Shown piece after piece: positions 32,369-41,101 of a DNA stretch of 64,000 nt. The stretch is from an uncultured Clostridia bacterium (GTDB lineage: Bacteria > Bacillota > Clostridia > Christensenellales > Borkfalkiaceae), in the NCBI GenBank assembly GCA_947175485.1, contig CAMWMZ010000003.1, forward strand, positions 18,610 to 82,609, written 5' to 3'. Within the stretch, counting starts at the first letter, position 1. Every line of letters begins with the position of its first letter. The position numbers were made by a program, and so were the translations under genes. The notes below the pieces were generated by a model, which made no database searches, was not told the DNA's origin, and worked only from the letters and a program-made list of their open reading frames with translations.

Positions 32369-33318
32369 TGCAGGAAGAAATTTCAGTTTATCTTTTTCTC
32401 GGTTTTTTGGAAAGCGGGAAAACGCAGTTTATTCAGGAAACGTTGGAAGACCCGCGCATGAACACCGGGGAGCGCACGCTTTTGCTTGTTTGTGAAGAGG
32501 GGGAAAAGGAGTACGAGCCGGATAAGTTCAACGTGCGTTACGTTACTAAGGTGACTTTGGAGAGCGCGCAAGAGCTTACCATGCAAAACCTTGAAAGCCT
32601 TACTCAAAAATACAAGGTTCAGCGCGTAGTTGTGGAGTATAACGGCACATGGCTTTTGCAACAGTTTTTCGACGCAATGCCCGAAAGCTGGGTTATAAAC
32701 CAGATAATGACCTTTTTCGACGCGGCTACGTTTTTAAGCTATAACCAGAATATGCGGCAGCTTGTATTCGATAAAATACAGATGACGCAGATGGTGGTTT
32801 TCAACCGTTTCAAGGGAGAATACGAAAAAACCGACTTCCATAAAATCGTGCGCGGAATTTCCCGCCGACCTGATATCGTTTACGAATATATCGGCGGAAA
32901 GGCGGAGTTCGACGAAATCGAAGACCCGATGCCGTTTGACGTGACCGCGCCCGTAATAGAAATAGAGGACAGGGATTTTGCCTGGTTTTACCGCGATTTG
33001 GCGGAAAAAACCGACGAGTATATCGGCAAAACGGTGAAATTCAAGGGCATGGCGGCTGTTTCAAAGCGCGTGCCTAAGGGATATATAGTTTTAGGCAGGC
33101 ATATTATGACCTGTTGCGAAGCGGATATCGCCTACGACGGATTTGCCGTAAAAACCGGAAACCTTATATCGGACGTAAAGACGCGTGACTGGCTTACGGT
33201 AACGGCAAAAATCACCGTTGAAAATAACGCGGTTTATCGCGGCGAGGGTCCCGTTTTGATTGTGGAAAAAATAGAGCGCGCCGAAGCGCCCGAAGAAGCG
33301 GTTGTAACTTATTATTGA
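32368..33318 (+). CDS. CobW-like GTPase fused to a DUF1980 (YcgQ-type) domain
   Basis: A 316-residue protein. The N-terminal part has a CobW-like P-loop GFLESGKTQ but lacks the CxCC metal motif. The C-terminal part (about 220-305) reads KFKGMAAVSKRVPKGYIVLG then RHIMTCCEADIAYDGF, closely like the YcgQ/DUF1980 domain (TIGR03943), which normally pairs with the YcgR permease. Such a fusion of metallochaperone and permease-partner domain is unusual. It is translationally coupled to the CobW gene upstream and followed by a membrane-protein gene 1 bp later. Confidence 0.82.
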   Translation: MQEEISVYLFLGFLESGKTQFIQETLEDPRMNTGERTLLLVCEEGEKEYEPDKFNVRYVTKVTLESAQELTMQNLESLTQKYKVQRVVVEYNGTWLLQQFFDAMPESWVINQIMTFFDAATFLSYNQNMRQLVFDKIQMTQMVVFNRFKGEYEKTDFHKIVRGISRRPDIVYEYIGGKAEFDEIEDPMPFDVTAPVIEIEDRDFAWFYRDLAEKTDEYIGKTVKFKGMAAVSKRVPKGYIVLGRHIMTCCEADIAYDGFAVKTGNLISDVKTRDWLTVTAKITVENNAVYRGEGPVLIVEKIERAEAPEEAVVTYY

Positions 33319-33319
33319 T

Positions 33320-34204
33320 ATGAAAAAGCCGAAAACTTTTATAACGGAAATGCCGGAGAAGGGCTTGGGCGAATGGCTTTACGGCTATACGGCTTCCAAC
33401 AGCGTTTACGCGGACAGCACAGGCAACACCGACAAGTATTGGAAACACCCTTTGGGTATTTTTCTTTTGTTTGTTCTTGCGTTTTTGCTGTTTTGGTTCG
33501 TTTATACTATAGTCTTTGCAGCGATTAACGGCGGCTCCGTTTTAAGCCATGCGTCGGACGCGTTTGCGGTTTTTGTTATGGCGGCAATTATTTTATTGAG
33601 CGTTTTCGGCGGGTGGGGGCATCTTACGCGTTTGCAAGCCGCTATGAGGGCGCGCGGAAAGAAGGATAACGAAGAATATAAAAAAGAAGTTGAAGCGCAA
33701 AACAAGCATATAAATTCTTTTAACGTTTTTCCCTGCCATATAGTTTTGAAATGCGCGGGCAATGAAACGGTTTTGGACAGAAATTATCTGGAAACGGTCA
33801 AGCTTCTCCGCGGGGCGGAAGGTTACGAAGTGGTTTTTGTTTCAAGCTTCGGGGAAGAAATCTTTTTTGAGGAATTAACGGTGCCGTATGCCCAGTTTAA
33901 AAAGCTTAAAGAACTTTTTAAAAATCAACTCACGGTAAAAAACGGAGAAAATGCATTCGGCAGTAAATACGTCAATAAAAAAATTGCCACACCTGTTGTT
34001 TTCGGCGCTTTTTTTATTGCGCTCACGCTGTTTTTCGGGGTGCCGATATTTTCGCACTTTAAATCGTTCCACGAATTTTTATGCGGTTTCAACGGACTGT
34101 ATGCGGGGCTTGTATTCTTTTTTGCTATAGGAATAGTTGCGGCGGCAAGCGGAATAATTACGCTGGTTAAGCTTATTATATATAAAGTTGATAAATGCTT
34201 TTAA
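33320..34204 (+). CDS. Unrecognised four-helix membrane protein of the CobW operon
   Basis: A 294-residue protein with two membrane segments near residues 47-95 and two more near 225-285. They flank a soluble middle domain of about 120 residues (VFPCHIVLKCAGNETVLDRN onward). No family recognised. It starts 1 bp after the CobW-DUF1980 gene, where one might expect the DUF318 permease YcgR; it does not resemble that permease. Involvement in metal handling is inference from the operon. Confidence 0.75.
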   Translation: MKKPKTFITEMPEKGLGEWLYGYTASNSVYADSTGNTDKYWKHPLGIFLLFVLAFLLFWFVYTIVFAAINGGSVLSHASDAFAVFVMAAIILLSVFGGWGHLTRLQAAMRARGKKDNEEYKKEVEAQNKHINSFNVFPCHIVLKCAGNETVLDRNYLETVKLLRGAEGYEVVFVSSFGEEIFFEELTVPYAQFKKLKELFKNQLTVKNGENAFGSKYVNKKIATPVVFGAFFIALTLFFGVPIFSHFKSFHEFLCGFNGLYAGLVFFFAIGIVAAASGIITLVKLIIYKVDKCF

Positions 34205-34211
34205 AAGAACA

Positions 34212-34236
34212 CGCCCGAAGGCTTAGCCTTCGGGCG
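34212..34236. terminator. Hairpin between convergent genes
   Basis: CGCCCGAAGGC (34212-34222) pairs with GCCTTCGGGCG (34226-34236). The T run is weak. Confidence 0.65.
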
Positions 34237-34254
34237 CGGATTTGTAAAAATTGT

Positions 34255-34458
34255 TTAGTCTTCAAGACCTAATAAATAATCAGCGGAAACTTCAAAATAT
34301 TTGGCAAGCGTGATTATATTTAATGCCGTAGGTATTCTGTCGCCGTTCTCCCAAAAAGAAATCGCGCTTTTGCTTATGCCCGTTTCTTTTGCAAGCTGCA
34401 CTAATGATAAGCCTTTTTCAATTCGTAATTCTTTTAATCGTTCAGTAAAGTAATTCAT
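34255..34458 (-). CDS. Small XRE-family regulator
   Basis: A 67-residue helix-turn-helix protein (LRIEKGLSLVQLAKETGISK then SAISFWENGDRIP), ending EVSADYLLGLED exactly like the regulator at 14446. It lies 8 bp downstream of a second XRE gene on the same strand, so the two form an operon. No dimerisation or sensor domain is present beyond the DNA-binding fold. Confidence 0.9.
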   Translation of the reverse strand: MNYFTERLKELRIEKGLSLVQLAKETGISKSAISFWENGDRIPTALNIITLAKYFEVSADYLLGLED

Positions 34459-34466
34459 AAGATAGT

Positions 34467-34667
34467 TTAATCTTCCAAACCGAAAAGCACGTTGGGAGTT
34501 ATGCCGAGCTTTTCATAAATAGTTTTAATATTATCATAACTCGGTTTTTTACGACCCAATAACCATTGGCTTACGGTTGTTTGATTAACGTTTAAAATTT
34601 CCGCAAGTTTTTGTTGCGTTAATTGTTGCTCAACCATAACCTGTTTTATTACTTCAATGTAATTCAT
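34467..34667 (-). CDS. Small XRE-family regulator, second copy
   Basis: A 66-residue helix-turn-helix protein (VEQQLTQQKLAEILNVNQTT then VSQWLLGRKKPSYDNI), ending NVLFGLED. It differs clearly from its neighbour, so the pair is not a recent duplication. It is divergent from the DUF6809-like gene at 34765. A TATAAT on the minus strand (34675-34680) ends 7 bp before its ATG and no ribosome binding site is present, so its mRNA is probably leaderless. Confidence 0.9.
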   Translation of the reverse strand: MNYIEVIKQVMVEQQLTQQKLAEILNVNQTTVSQWLLGRKKPSYDNIKTIYEKLGITPNVLFGLED

Positions 34668-34674
34668 AAAAAAT

Positions 34675-34730
34675 ATTATATTTGTGGATAGGTCAAAAGT
34701 CTTGACTTAGGTTAATAGACCTAATATAAT
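34675..34730. promoter_or_regulatory. Divergent promoter region with palindromic operator
   Basis: Plus strand: TTGACT (34702-34707), 17 bp, TATAAT (34725-34730). The spacer is filled by TTAGGT-N6-ACCTAA (34707-34724). A further TAGGTC half-site lies at 34689-34694, next to the minus-strand -10 box (34675-34680). This fits binding of one of the XRE proteins. Confidence 0.75.
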
Positions 34731-34764
34731 ATAATATAATTAATAGGAATAATTGAGGTGGTTT

Positions 34765-35022
34765 ATGAAATCGGTGATTGAGGAAATTTATAAAGGGAAA
34801 TCCGGCGACGTATTTATCAAAGAAACGGACGAATTTTGGGAAATTTCCGACGAGATTGCGGCGCTTGCAATGGAGCTTGAGAATTCTTTGAACGAAGAGC
34901 AAAAGCAAATGTTTGCAAATCTTTTAAATAAAACCGACGAAGAAGCGCACGAATACGCGAAGGCAAGGTTTTTTGAGGGTTTTAAAAAGGGTATTTTGCT
35001 TGGTATAGAGGTTAACGGCTAA
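34765..35022 (+). CDS. Small helical protein, DUF6809-like, second copy
   Basis: An 85-residue charged helical protein, homologous to the one at 14739: MKSVIEEIYKG at the start, a central FWEISDE, and FFEGFKKGILLGIE at the end. The ATG at 34765 has GAGGTGG before it; a TTG 12 bp upstream is less likely. It is transcribed from a consensus promoter that carries the palindromic operator and faces two XRE genes. Function unknown. Confidence 0.78.
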   Translation: MKSVIEEIYKGKSGDVFIKETDEFWEISDEIAALAMELENSLNEEQKQMFANLLNKTDEEAHEYAKARFFEGFKKGILLGIEVNG

Positions 35023-35030
35023 AAAACATT

Positions 35031-35067
35031 AAAAAAAGCCGCCGAAAATATTTCGGCGGCTTTTTTT
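35031..35067. terminator. Intrinsic terminator, symmetric
   Basis: A 17-bp stem (35031-35047 with 35051-35067) starting in A7 and ending in T7, so it can act on both strands. Confidence 0.93.
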
Positions 35068-35076
35068 AATTTGCTA

Positions 35077-35105
35077 TTGAATTGCAGGTTTTTTTATATT
35101 ATAAT
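35077..35105 (+). promoter_or_regulatory. Promoter of the EF-G-like gene
   Basis: TTGAAT (35077-35082), 17 bp, TATAAT (35100-35105). Confidence 0.7.
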
Positions 35106-35147
35106 GCAACTATAAGCCGCTGTTTTAAGCGGGATAAGGGGAAAACT

Positions 35148-37193
35148 ATGAATATTACGGCAAAAGAAATAAGAAACGTTGCAATTATCGGGCATAGCGG
35201 AGAGGGCAAAACAACCCTTTGCGAGGCGATGTTATTCAACGGCGGCGTTATAGACCGTATGGGTAAAACCGAGGACGGAACCACGGTTACTGACTTTGAC
35301 GAGCTTGAAAAGGCGAAAAAGATTTCCGTTTACACTGCGGTTGCAAATCTTTTATGGAAGGGCGTGAAAATCAATCTTTTGGATTTGCCGGGGTTTTACG
35401 ATTTCGAGGGAGAGCGGCACGAGGGCTTAGCGGCTTGCGGCGCGGCGGTTCTTGTTATCGGCGCGAACGGCGTTCTGCCCATAGGCGCGGAAAGCGTTGT
35501 GGAATACTGCTTAAAGCTTGGTAAACCGCTTATTATTTTTATTAACGGTATGGATAAGCAAAACGCGGACTACGCGGGCACGGTTGCCGCGCTTAAAGAA
35601 AAATATGCGGGCAAGCTTGCGCCCATTCAGTTGCCTATAATGGCTGACGGAAAAATGACGGGTTACGTCAACGCTATTCAGGAAAAGGCTTATAAATTTT
35701 CCACACAAGGTCCGCAGGAAATCGCAATACCCGCCGAGCTTAGCGGATATATGGAGGAAATGCAGGCAAGCTTAATGGAAACTGCCGCCGAAAACGACGA
35801 AATTCTTTTGGATAAATACTTCGAGGACGGAAAGCTTTCAAAAGACGATACCGTTCACGGAGTAAGAAAGGGTATCGCCACGGGCAACGTTATCCCCGTA
35901 ATGGCAGGAAGCGCGTTGCAAAACCGAGGGGTTATCAATCTTTTGGACGAAATCGTCCGCTATATGCCCACCGCGAACGAGCGCAAAAACTCGCTTGCAA
36001 CAGATTTGAACGCGGACGAAATCGTTAACGTTAACTGCGAAGAGGACGGACCTTTCGCCGCGCAGGTGTTCAAAACCGTTTACGACGCGTATTCGGGCAA
36101 GCTCAACTACATAAAGATTTTCCGCGGCAGACTTAAAAGCGGTATGACCGTTTTAAACTCCAACACTGGCGTTGAAGAACGCATAGGGCAGATTTTTACG
36201 CTTAAAGGCAAAAAGTGCGAGCTTGTGGCGGAGCTGACCGCGGGGGATATCGGCGCGGTTAACAAGCTGCAAAGCACTGACACAAACCATACGCTTTGCG
36301 CGGCAGGCACTAATTTACAGTTCGACCCCATACGTTTCCCGAAGCCTTCTCTTTCGCTTGCGGTTAACGCTGTGAATAAGGGCGACGAGGACAAGGTTTT
36401 TGCGGGCTTCAATAAAATGAGCGAGGAGGATTATACTTTTTCCGTTGAAAAGCGCGCGGATACGGGCGAGCTTGTGCTGAGCGGTCAGGGTGAAGTCCAT
36501 CTGGAAATTTTAGCTAAAAAGCTGAAACAGCGCTACAATATAGACGTTACATTATCGGAGCCGAAAATTCCTTACCGTGAAACTATCCGCGCGGTTGCAA
36601 ACGCTGAGGGTAAGCATAAAAAGCAATCCGGCGGGCACGGACAGTACGGACATTGCAAGGTGCGCTTCGAGCCGTGCGAAGAGGATTTCATTTTCGGCGA
36701 CGAGGTTGTGGGCGGAGCTGTACCCAAACAGTATATTCCTGCGGTTGAAAAGGGATTGCGGGAGTGCCTTGGGCGCGGCGTTCTGGCGGGATATCCCGTT
36801 ATCGGCGTAAAAGCCGTTTTATACGACGGAAGCTATCACGACGTGGATTCTTCGGAAATGGCTTTTAAAGCCGCCGCCGCGTTAGCCTTTAAAGACGGTA
36901 TAAAAAATGCAAAGCCGGTGCTTCTTGAACCTGTTATGAAGCTGCGTGTTTTGGTTGCGGGCGATTATCTGGGCGCGGTAATGGGGGACATTTCCAAACG
37001 GCGCGGAAGAATTTCGGAAAGCTCGCAGGAGGGAGGTTTGACTGTTGTTTCGGCAGAAGTTCCTTTATCGGAAATCACGAAGTACGCAACCGATCTGCGC
37101 GGCATGACGCGCGGGCAAGGGAAATTTTCAACCGAGTTCGTGCGGTATGAAGAAGTTCCCCCTCAGATTGCGGAAAAAATAATAAAGGGATAA
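35148..37193 (+). CDS. EF-G-like translational GTPase paralogue (FusA2 type)
   Basis: A 681-residue protein with all EF-G domains. The G motifs deviate: G1 is GHSGEGKTT (EF-G: AHVDAGKTT), G3 is DLPGF where EF-G has DTPGH, so the catalytic His is replaced by Phe, and G4 is NGMDK instead of NKMDK. Domain IV keeps GGHGQYGHCKVRFEPC. These are features of the EF-G-like FusA2 group, which has weak or no GTPase-driven translocation and may act in ribosome protection or recycling. The start at 35148 follows AAGGGG. The true fusA is not in this window. Confidence 0.88.
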   Translation: MNITAKEIRNVAIIGHSGEGKTTLCEAMLFNGGVIDRMGKTEDGTTVTDFDELEKAKKISVYTAVANLLWKGVKINLLDLPGFYDFEGERHEGLAACGAAVLVIGANGVLPIGAESVVEYCLKLGKPLIIFINGMDKQNADYAGTVAALKEKYAGKLAPIQLPIMADGKMTGYVNAIQEKAYKFSTQGPQEIAIPAELSGYMEEMQASLMETAAENDEILLDKYFEDGKLSKDDTVHGVRKGIATGNVIPVMAGSALQNRGVINLLDEIVRYMPTANERKNSLATDLNADEIVNVNCEEDGPFAAQVFKTVYDAYSGKLNYIKIFRGRLKSGMTVLNSNTGVEERIGQIFTLKGKKCELVAELTAGDIGAVNKLQSTDTNHTLCAAGTNLQFDPIRFPKPSLSLAVNAVNKGDEDKVFAGFNKMSEEDYTFSVEKRADTGELVLSGQGEVHLEILAKKLKQRYNIDVTLSEPKIPYRETIRAVANAEGKHKKQSGGHGQYGHCKVRFEPCEEDFIFGDEVVGGAVPKQYIPAVEKGLRECLGRGVLAGYPVIGVKAVLYDGSYHDVDSSEMAFKAAAALAFKDGIKNAKPVLLEPVMKLRVLVAGDYLGAVMGDISKRRGRISESSQEGGLTVVSAEVPLSEITKYATDLRGMTRGQGKFSTEFVRYEEVPPQIAEKIIKG

Positions 37194-37222
37194 AGCTGTT
37201 TCAGATTATAAAATTGTTTGAA

Positions 37223-37260
37223 ATCCCCGCCCGACAAGTTCGTCGGGCGGGGATATTTTT
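37223..37260 (+). terminator. Intrinsic terminator of the EF-G-like gene
   Basis: A 13-bp stem (37223-37235 with 37242-37254), then ATTTTT. Confidence 0.9.
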
Positions 37261-37291
37261 GCGCAAACGGAATTCCGATTGATTTCAATAT

Positions 37292-37332
37292 AAAAGCGCG
37301 CCCGAACGTTTCCCGTTCGGGCGCGCTTTTTT
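37292..37332. terminator. Second strong terminator, symmetric
   Basis: A 17-bp stem (37292-37308 with 37314-37330), flanked by A4 and T6. It lies 30 bp after the first terminator with no gene between, and perhaps insulates the ribosomal operon. Confidence 0.88.
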
Positions 37333-37697
37333 AAGCACAGTCGGTTTTGCTGTGTATTTGGAAGAGAAAACAAATTTTATAGCTTTAATACGGATTTAAG
37401 CTTGGGCTGTTTATCGCGTCGGAGGCGAACAGAGCGGGGTAAAACCGCAAAAAATTGTGAAAAATTTACAAAAAAGCTGTTATATTTCATTTGAAAAAGT
37501 CCATAAGAAAATATAATACCCCTATGCGACGTGTTTTTTCGGCGTAAAAATCGCCTAAATAGAGGGTTTTTTCTTCAAAATCCGCTATATATTGGGGGTT
37601 GTCGGAAAAGATAGTTAAAATGAGGCAAATCGGGCGAAAATCGCGCAAAAAAGCATAAAAAACAGGCAAAAACCTTTAAAAAACGCGGTAAATTCCG
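37333..37697. other. AT-rich intergenic region before the S10 promoter
   Basis: About 365 bp without a supportable gene. A 60-codon minus-strand frame (37487-37669) starts at TTG without a ribosome binding site and is low complexity. Short GGCGxAAAAxTCGCC-like motifs recur, but no RNA or repeat could be identified. Confidence 0.5.
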
Positions 37698-37726
37698 TTG
37701 ACTTTATTAAACGGCTATTATATAAT
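37698..37726 (+). promoter_or_regulatory. Promoter of the S10-spc superoperon
   Basis: TTGACT (37698-37703), 17 bp, TATAAT (37721-37726). Confidence 0.88.
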
Positions 37727-37732
37727 AGACAA

Positions 37733-37981
37733 GCGCGTCATAAAAAAGACGGTCTTTTTTGTGCGTAAGTGTATAGGAATGAGGTGCAAAGTTACTGTAA
37801 AACGCGGAATAAGCTCCCGCGCAGATAATTTGCACTGACAAGTGTGAGGGCGCGACCCTTGCGACTAACCGTGGCTTATTCCAACGCCGTTATTGCGGTG
37901 TTTTTTAGTGGAAAAGGCGCGATACACCCGGATAAGTTGACGCGTGAAATTATCATTTTGTTAGTATAAAGGAGTAAAACA
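37733..37981 (+). ncRNA. S10-operon leader with attenuator (candidate)
   Basis: An untranslated leader of about 250 nt. GTGCAAA (37784-37790) can pair with TTTGCAC (37829-37835), and GGAATAAGC (37806-37814) with GCTTATTCC (37874-37882). These pairings interlock, so they are alternatives or a pseudoknot. Directly after comes a hairpin AACGCCG/CGGTGTT (37883-37902) with six T. This looks like feedback attenuation of the ribosomal protein operon. Confidence 0.65.
37883..37906 (+). terminator. Attenuator hairpin in the S10 leader
   Basis: A 7-bp stem with one G-T pair, followed by TTTTTT, 75 nt before rpsJ. Confidence 0.65.
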
Positions 37982-38281
37982 ATGGCAGGACAGAAAATCA
38001 GAATCAAACTTGCGGCGTATGACCACGAGCTCGTGGATTTGGCGGCGGCGCGCATCGTTGAAACGATGAAGAAGAGCGGCGCAAAAATTTCGGGGCCGAT
38101 TCCCCTCCCCACGGAAAGGGAAATCGTTACGATACTTCGTTCCCCCCACAAATACAAGGACAGCCGCGAACAGTTCGAACAGAGAACATATAAGAGAATT
38201 ATCGATATTTATACCCCCAACGCAAAGCTTTTGGACACCGTTCATTTGCCCGCGGGCGTAGATATCAAGATAAAGCTGTAA
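37982..38281 (+). CDS. rpsJ: Ribosomal protein S10
   Basis: A 99-residue uS10, full length, beginning [20 protein letters not shown], with [20 protein letters not shown] in the middle and [18 protein letters not shown] near the end. It is part of the 30S head and, as NusE, an antitermination factor. It is the first gene of the S10-spc operon, after the long leader. The genes rpsL, rpsG, fusA and tuf do not precede it here. A GGAG site lies before the ATG. Confidence 0.98.
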   Translation: MAGQKIRIKLAAYDHELVDLAAARIVETMKKSGAKISGPIPLPTEREIVTILRSPHKYKDSREQFEQRTYKRIIDIYTPNAKLLDTVHLPAGVDIKIKL

Positions 38282-38316
38282 GCGCTTTATACCATATTAT
38301 TATATAAGACAATATA

Positions 38317-38370
38317 GATACTCTACGCAAGGCAGGCGACGGAAACGGCGGGACGGCGGAGCGCGGTATC
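38317..38370 (+). other. Possible stem-loop between rpsJ and rplC
   Basis: GATAC (38317-38321) can pair with GTATC (38366-38370), enclosing a GC-rich segment. The rpsJ-rplC gap of 123 nt is longer than the other gaps in this part of the operon. Confidence 0.35.
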
Positions 38371-38404
38371 TGAAAATAAAAAATTTATCGGAGGAACTTT
38401 ATCA

Positions 38405-39034
38405 ATGAATAAAGCAATCATCGGCCGTAAAGCGGGAATGACGCAGATATTTACGGCGGAGGGCAAGGTTATACCCGTAACCGTAATCGAAGCGGGTCCG
38501 TGCCCCGTAGTGCAAATCAAGACCGTTGAAAAGGACGGCTACGCCGCTTTGAAGCTCGGTTTTGACGAGGCAAAGGAAAAGGCTTTGACAAAGCCCGAGC
38601 TCGGACAGTTTAAAAAGGCGAACGTAAAGCCCTGCAAGGTTTTGAAGGAATTCCGCCTCGACAACACCGCTAACTACGAAGTCGGCAACGAAATCAAGGT
38701 CGACGTGTTCACGGCAGGCGACAAGGTAGACGTTCACGGCGTGTCCAAGGGCCACGGTTATTCGGGCGTTATCAAAAGATGGAACCAGCACAGACTTAAA
38801 GAAACCCACGGCGTAGGCCCCGTGCACAGAGAACCCGGTTCTATGGGTGCGAACAGCTCGCCTTCGCGCGTGTTCAAGAACAAGCGTCTCGCAGGTCAGT
38901 ACGGCGTTGAAAACGTAACCGTGCAGAATCTCGAAATCGTAAGAGTGGACGCAGAGAGAAACTGTTTACTCATAAAAGGTTCGGTTCCCGGGCCTAACGG
39001 CAGCGTCGTTACCATTAACGACACCGTGAAATAA
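38405..39034 (+). CDS. rplC: Ribosomal protein L3
   Basis: A 209-residue uL3, normal length, starting [20 protein letters not shown] and containing the conserved [19 protein letters not shown] followed by [20 protein letters not shown]. It lies near the peptidyl-transferase centre and is an early assembly protein. A GGAGGAA site precedes the ATG. The gene for L4 follows after 14 bp. Confidence 0.98.
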   Translation: MNKAIIGRKAGMTQIFTAEGKVIPVTVIEAGPCPVVQIKTVEKDGYAALKLGFDEAKEKALTKPELGQFKKANVKPCKVLKEFRLDNTANYEVGNEIKVDVFTAGDKVDVHGVSKGHGYSGVIKRWNQHRLKETHGVGPVHREPGSMGANSSPSRVFKNKRLAGQYGVENVTVQNLEIVRVDAERNCLLIKGSVPGPNGSVVTINDTVK

Positions 39035-39048
39035 GGAGGTACGAAAGT

Positions 39049-39675
39049 ATGCCCAGTATTAAAGTGTATAAAATGGACGGCACTGAAGCCGGCACGATGA
39101 AATTAAGCGATAAGGTGTTCGGCGCAGAATACAACGAGCCCCTTATTCACCAGGCGGTTGTAACGCGCCTTGCAAACGAAAGACAGGGAACGAAGTCGAC
39201 CCTCACCCGTACGGAAGTACGCGGCGGCGGCAGAAAGCCCTGGAGACAGAAAGGCACGGGTAACGCGCGTCAGGGTTCGATCCGCGCACCCCAGTGGATT
39301 AAGGGCGGCGTAGTATTCGCACCCAAGAGCCGCGACTTTTCTAAAGACATGAACAAAAAGGCTAAGATTGCGGCGCTGTTGTCCGCACTTTCCAAAAAGG
39401 TTGCGGACGGCGAAATCGTAGTTGTAGACAAGCTTGAAGTAAAAGAAGGAAAAACCAAGGAAATGGTTGCTTTCCAGAACGCATTGAAGCTTGACAAGTC
39501 CGCGGTTATCGTAATGGACAACAACGATGAAAAGGTAATCCTTGCCGCAAGAAACATTCAAAAACTTTCCACTTTGCCCGTGGCGCAGATTTCCACATAC
39601 GAAGTGGTTTCCAACGCGAAAGTCGTTCTGACCAAAGCTGCGGTTAAGAAAATAGAGGAGGTCTACGGAGAATAA
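39049..39675 (+). CDS. rplD: Ribosomal protein L4
   Basis: A 208-residue uL4 with the exit-tunnel loop region [20 protein letters not shown] followed by [19 protein letters not shown]. It is a known feedback regulator of S10 operons in some bacteria and so a candidate ligand of the leader at 37733. Its stop overlaps the start of rplW (TAATG). An AAGGAGG site precedes it. Confidence 0.98.
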   Translation: MPSIKVYKMDGTEAGTMKLSDKVFGAEYNEPLIHQAVVTRLANERQGTKSTLTRTEVRGGGRKPWRQKGTGNARQGSIRAPQWIKGGVVFAPKSRDFSKDMNKKAKIAALLSALSKKVADGEIVVVDKLEVKEGKTKEMVAFQNALKLDKSAVIVMDNNDEKVILAARNIQKLSTLPVAQISTYEVVSNAKVVLTKAAVKKIEEVYGE

Positions 39676-39965
39676 TGTTTGCCGAAGATATAATTTTGAA
39701 ACCTCTCCTCACGGAAAAGGGCTACGACGGTATCGCGGACAAGAAATACACGTTCATAGTTAAAAAGTCCGCGAATAAGACGCAGATTAAGGCGGCGGTT
39801 GAAAAGCTTTTCGAAGTAAAGGTAGAAAGCGTTAACACCGTTAACTGCAAGGGCAAGAAAAAGAGAATGGGAAGAAGCGAAGGCTACACCCCCGACTACA
39901 AGAAAGCAATCGTCCAGCTTACGGCTGACTCCAAGGCGATTGAGTACTTCAACTCGTTATCGTAA
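39675..39965 (+). CDS. rplW: Ribosomal protein L23
   Basis: A 96-residue uL23 at the tunnel exit, docking site for trigger factor and SRP. Typical sequence is [20 protein letters not shown] and [20 protein letters not shown], with the [17 protein letters not shown] end. Its ATG overlaps the rplD stop by one base, so the two are translationally coupled; GAGG lies upstream inside rplD. Confidence 0.98.
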   Translation: MFAEDIILKPLLTEKGYDGIADKKYTFIVKKSANKTQIKAAVEKLFEVKVESVNTVNCKGKKKRMGRSEGYTPDYKKAIVQLTADSKAIEYFNSLS

Positions 39966-39976
39966 GGAGGATACAA

Positions 39977-40804
39977 ATGGCTATCAAGAGATATAAACCT
40001 ACCTCCCCCGCGCGCCGTTTTATGACGGTTAACGCGTATGCGGAGCTTTCCGGCGATAAGCCCGAAAGAAGCCTTTTGCACGATAAGCGCAAATCGGGCG
40101 GCAGAAACAATCAGGGTAAAATTTCCGTACGTCACATCGGCGGTGGAAACAGAATCAAATACAGAATAATAGATTTCAAGCGCAATAAAGACGGCATACC
40201 CGCAACGGTTAAATCAATACAGTATGACCCCAACCGTTCGGCGCACATCGCTTTGCTTGCATACGCAGACGGCGAAAAGAGATATATTCTTGCGCCCGTA
40301 GGACTTACGGTAGGCGACAAGGTGTTATCGGGTTCAGGCGCGGACATCAAGTCGGGCAACTGCCTTTGCCTTGCGGACATCCCCGTAGGTACTGTTGTGC
40401 ACGCAATCGAGCTTAAACCCGGCAGGGGCGCGCAAATCGCGCGTTCGGCTGGAATTTCAGCCCAGATAATGGCAAAAGAGGGCGCTTACGCTACGATAAA
40501 GATGCCTTCCGGCGAAATGCGTCTTGTTTCCTTGAAATGCAAGGCAACTATCGGACAGGTAGGAAATCTGGAACACGAAATTATCCGCGTGGGCAAGGCG
40601 GGAAAGACGCGCCACCTCGGTATACGTCCCACGGTCCGCGGCTCCGTTATGAACCCGAACGACCACCCTCACGGCGGTGGTGAAGGTAAGAGCCCCGTAG
40701 GACACGCAGGGCCTATGACGCCTTGGGGTAAACCCGCTCTCGGCTACAAGACGAGAAAGAAGAAGAACCCCACTTCCAAATTTATATTAAAGAGAATCAA
40801 TTAA
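39977..40804 (+). CDS. rplB: Ribosomal protein L2
   Basis: A 275-residue uL2, normal length, beginning [20 protein letters not shown] and containing [19 protein letters not shown] and the C-terminal [20 protein letters not shown], with the conserved His near the peptidyl-transferase centre. It helps join the subunits. The GGAGG site is typical of this operon. Confidence 0.98.
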   Translation: MAIKRYKPTSPARRFMTVNAYAELSGDKPERSLLHDKRKSGGRNNQGKISVRHIGGGNRIKYRIIDFKRNKDGIPATVKSIQYDPNRSAHIALLAYADGEKRYILAPVGLTVGDKVLSGSGADIKSGNCLCLADIPVGTVVHAIELKPGRGAQIARSAGISAQIMAKEGAYATIKMPSGEMRLVSLKCKATIGQVGNLEHEIIRVGKAGKTRHLGIRPTVRGSVMNPNDHPHGGGEGKSPVGHAGPMTPWGKPALGYKTRKKKNPTSKFILKRIN

Positions 40805-40817
40805 GGAGGAATAGACA

Positions 40818-41090
40818 ATGTCAAGAAGCATTAAGAAAGGACCTTACGCCGAAGAAAGGCTTATGTCTAGAATACTTGCCATGAATGAAGCCGGCGAGAA
40901 AAAGGTCGTTAAAACATGGTCGCGCGCGACAACGATATTCCCCCAGATGGTAGGACATACGATTGCCGTTTACGACGGAAGAAAACACGTTCCCGTATAC
41001 GTGACCGAAGATATGGTAGGCTGCAAGCTCGGCGAATTCGCTCCCACGAGAACGTTCAAGGGGCATGCGGCTAAGACCGCCAAGAAGTAA
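40818..41090 (+). CDS. rpsS: Ribosomal protein S19
   Basis: A 90-residue uS19 of the 30S head, beginning [20 protein letters not shown], with [20 protein letters not shown] and [15 protein letters not shown] near the end. It binds S13 and 16S rRNA near the A-site finger. AAGGAGG precedes the ATG; the gap to rplB is 13 bp. Confidence 0.98.
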   Translation: MSRSIKKGPYAEERLMSRILAMNEAGEKKVVKTWSRATTIFPQMVGHTIAVYDGRKHVPVYVTEDMVGCKLGEFAPTRTFKGHAAKTAKK

Positions 41091-41101
41091 GGAGTGGCAT
41101 T

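Noticed and set aside
37487..37669. 60-codon minus-strand frame before the S10 promoter
   Set aside because: TTG start without ribosome binding site, low-complexity sequence, no family resemblance.
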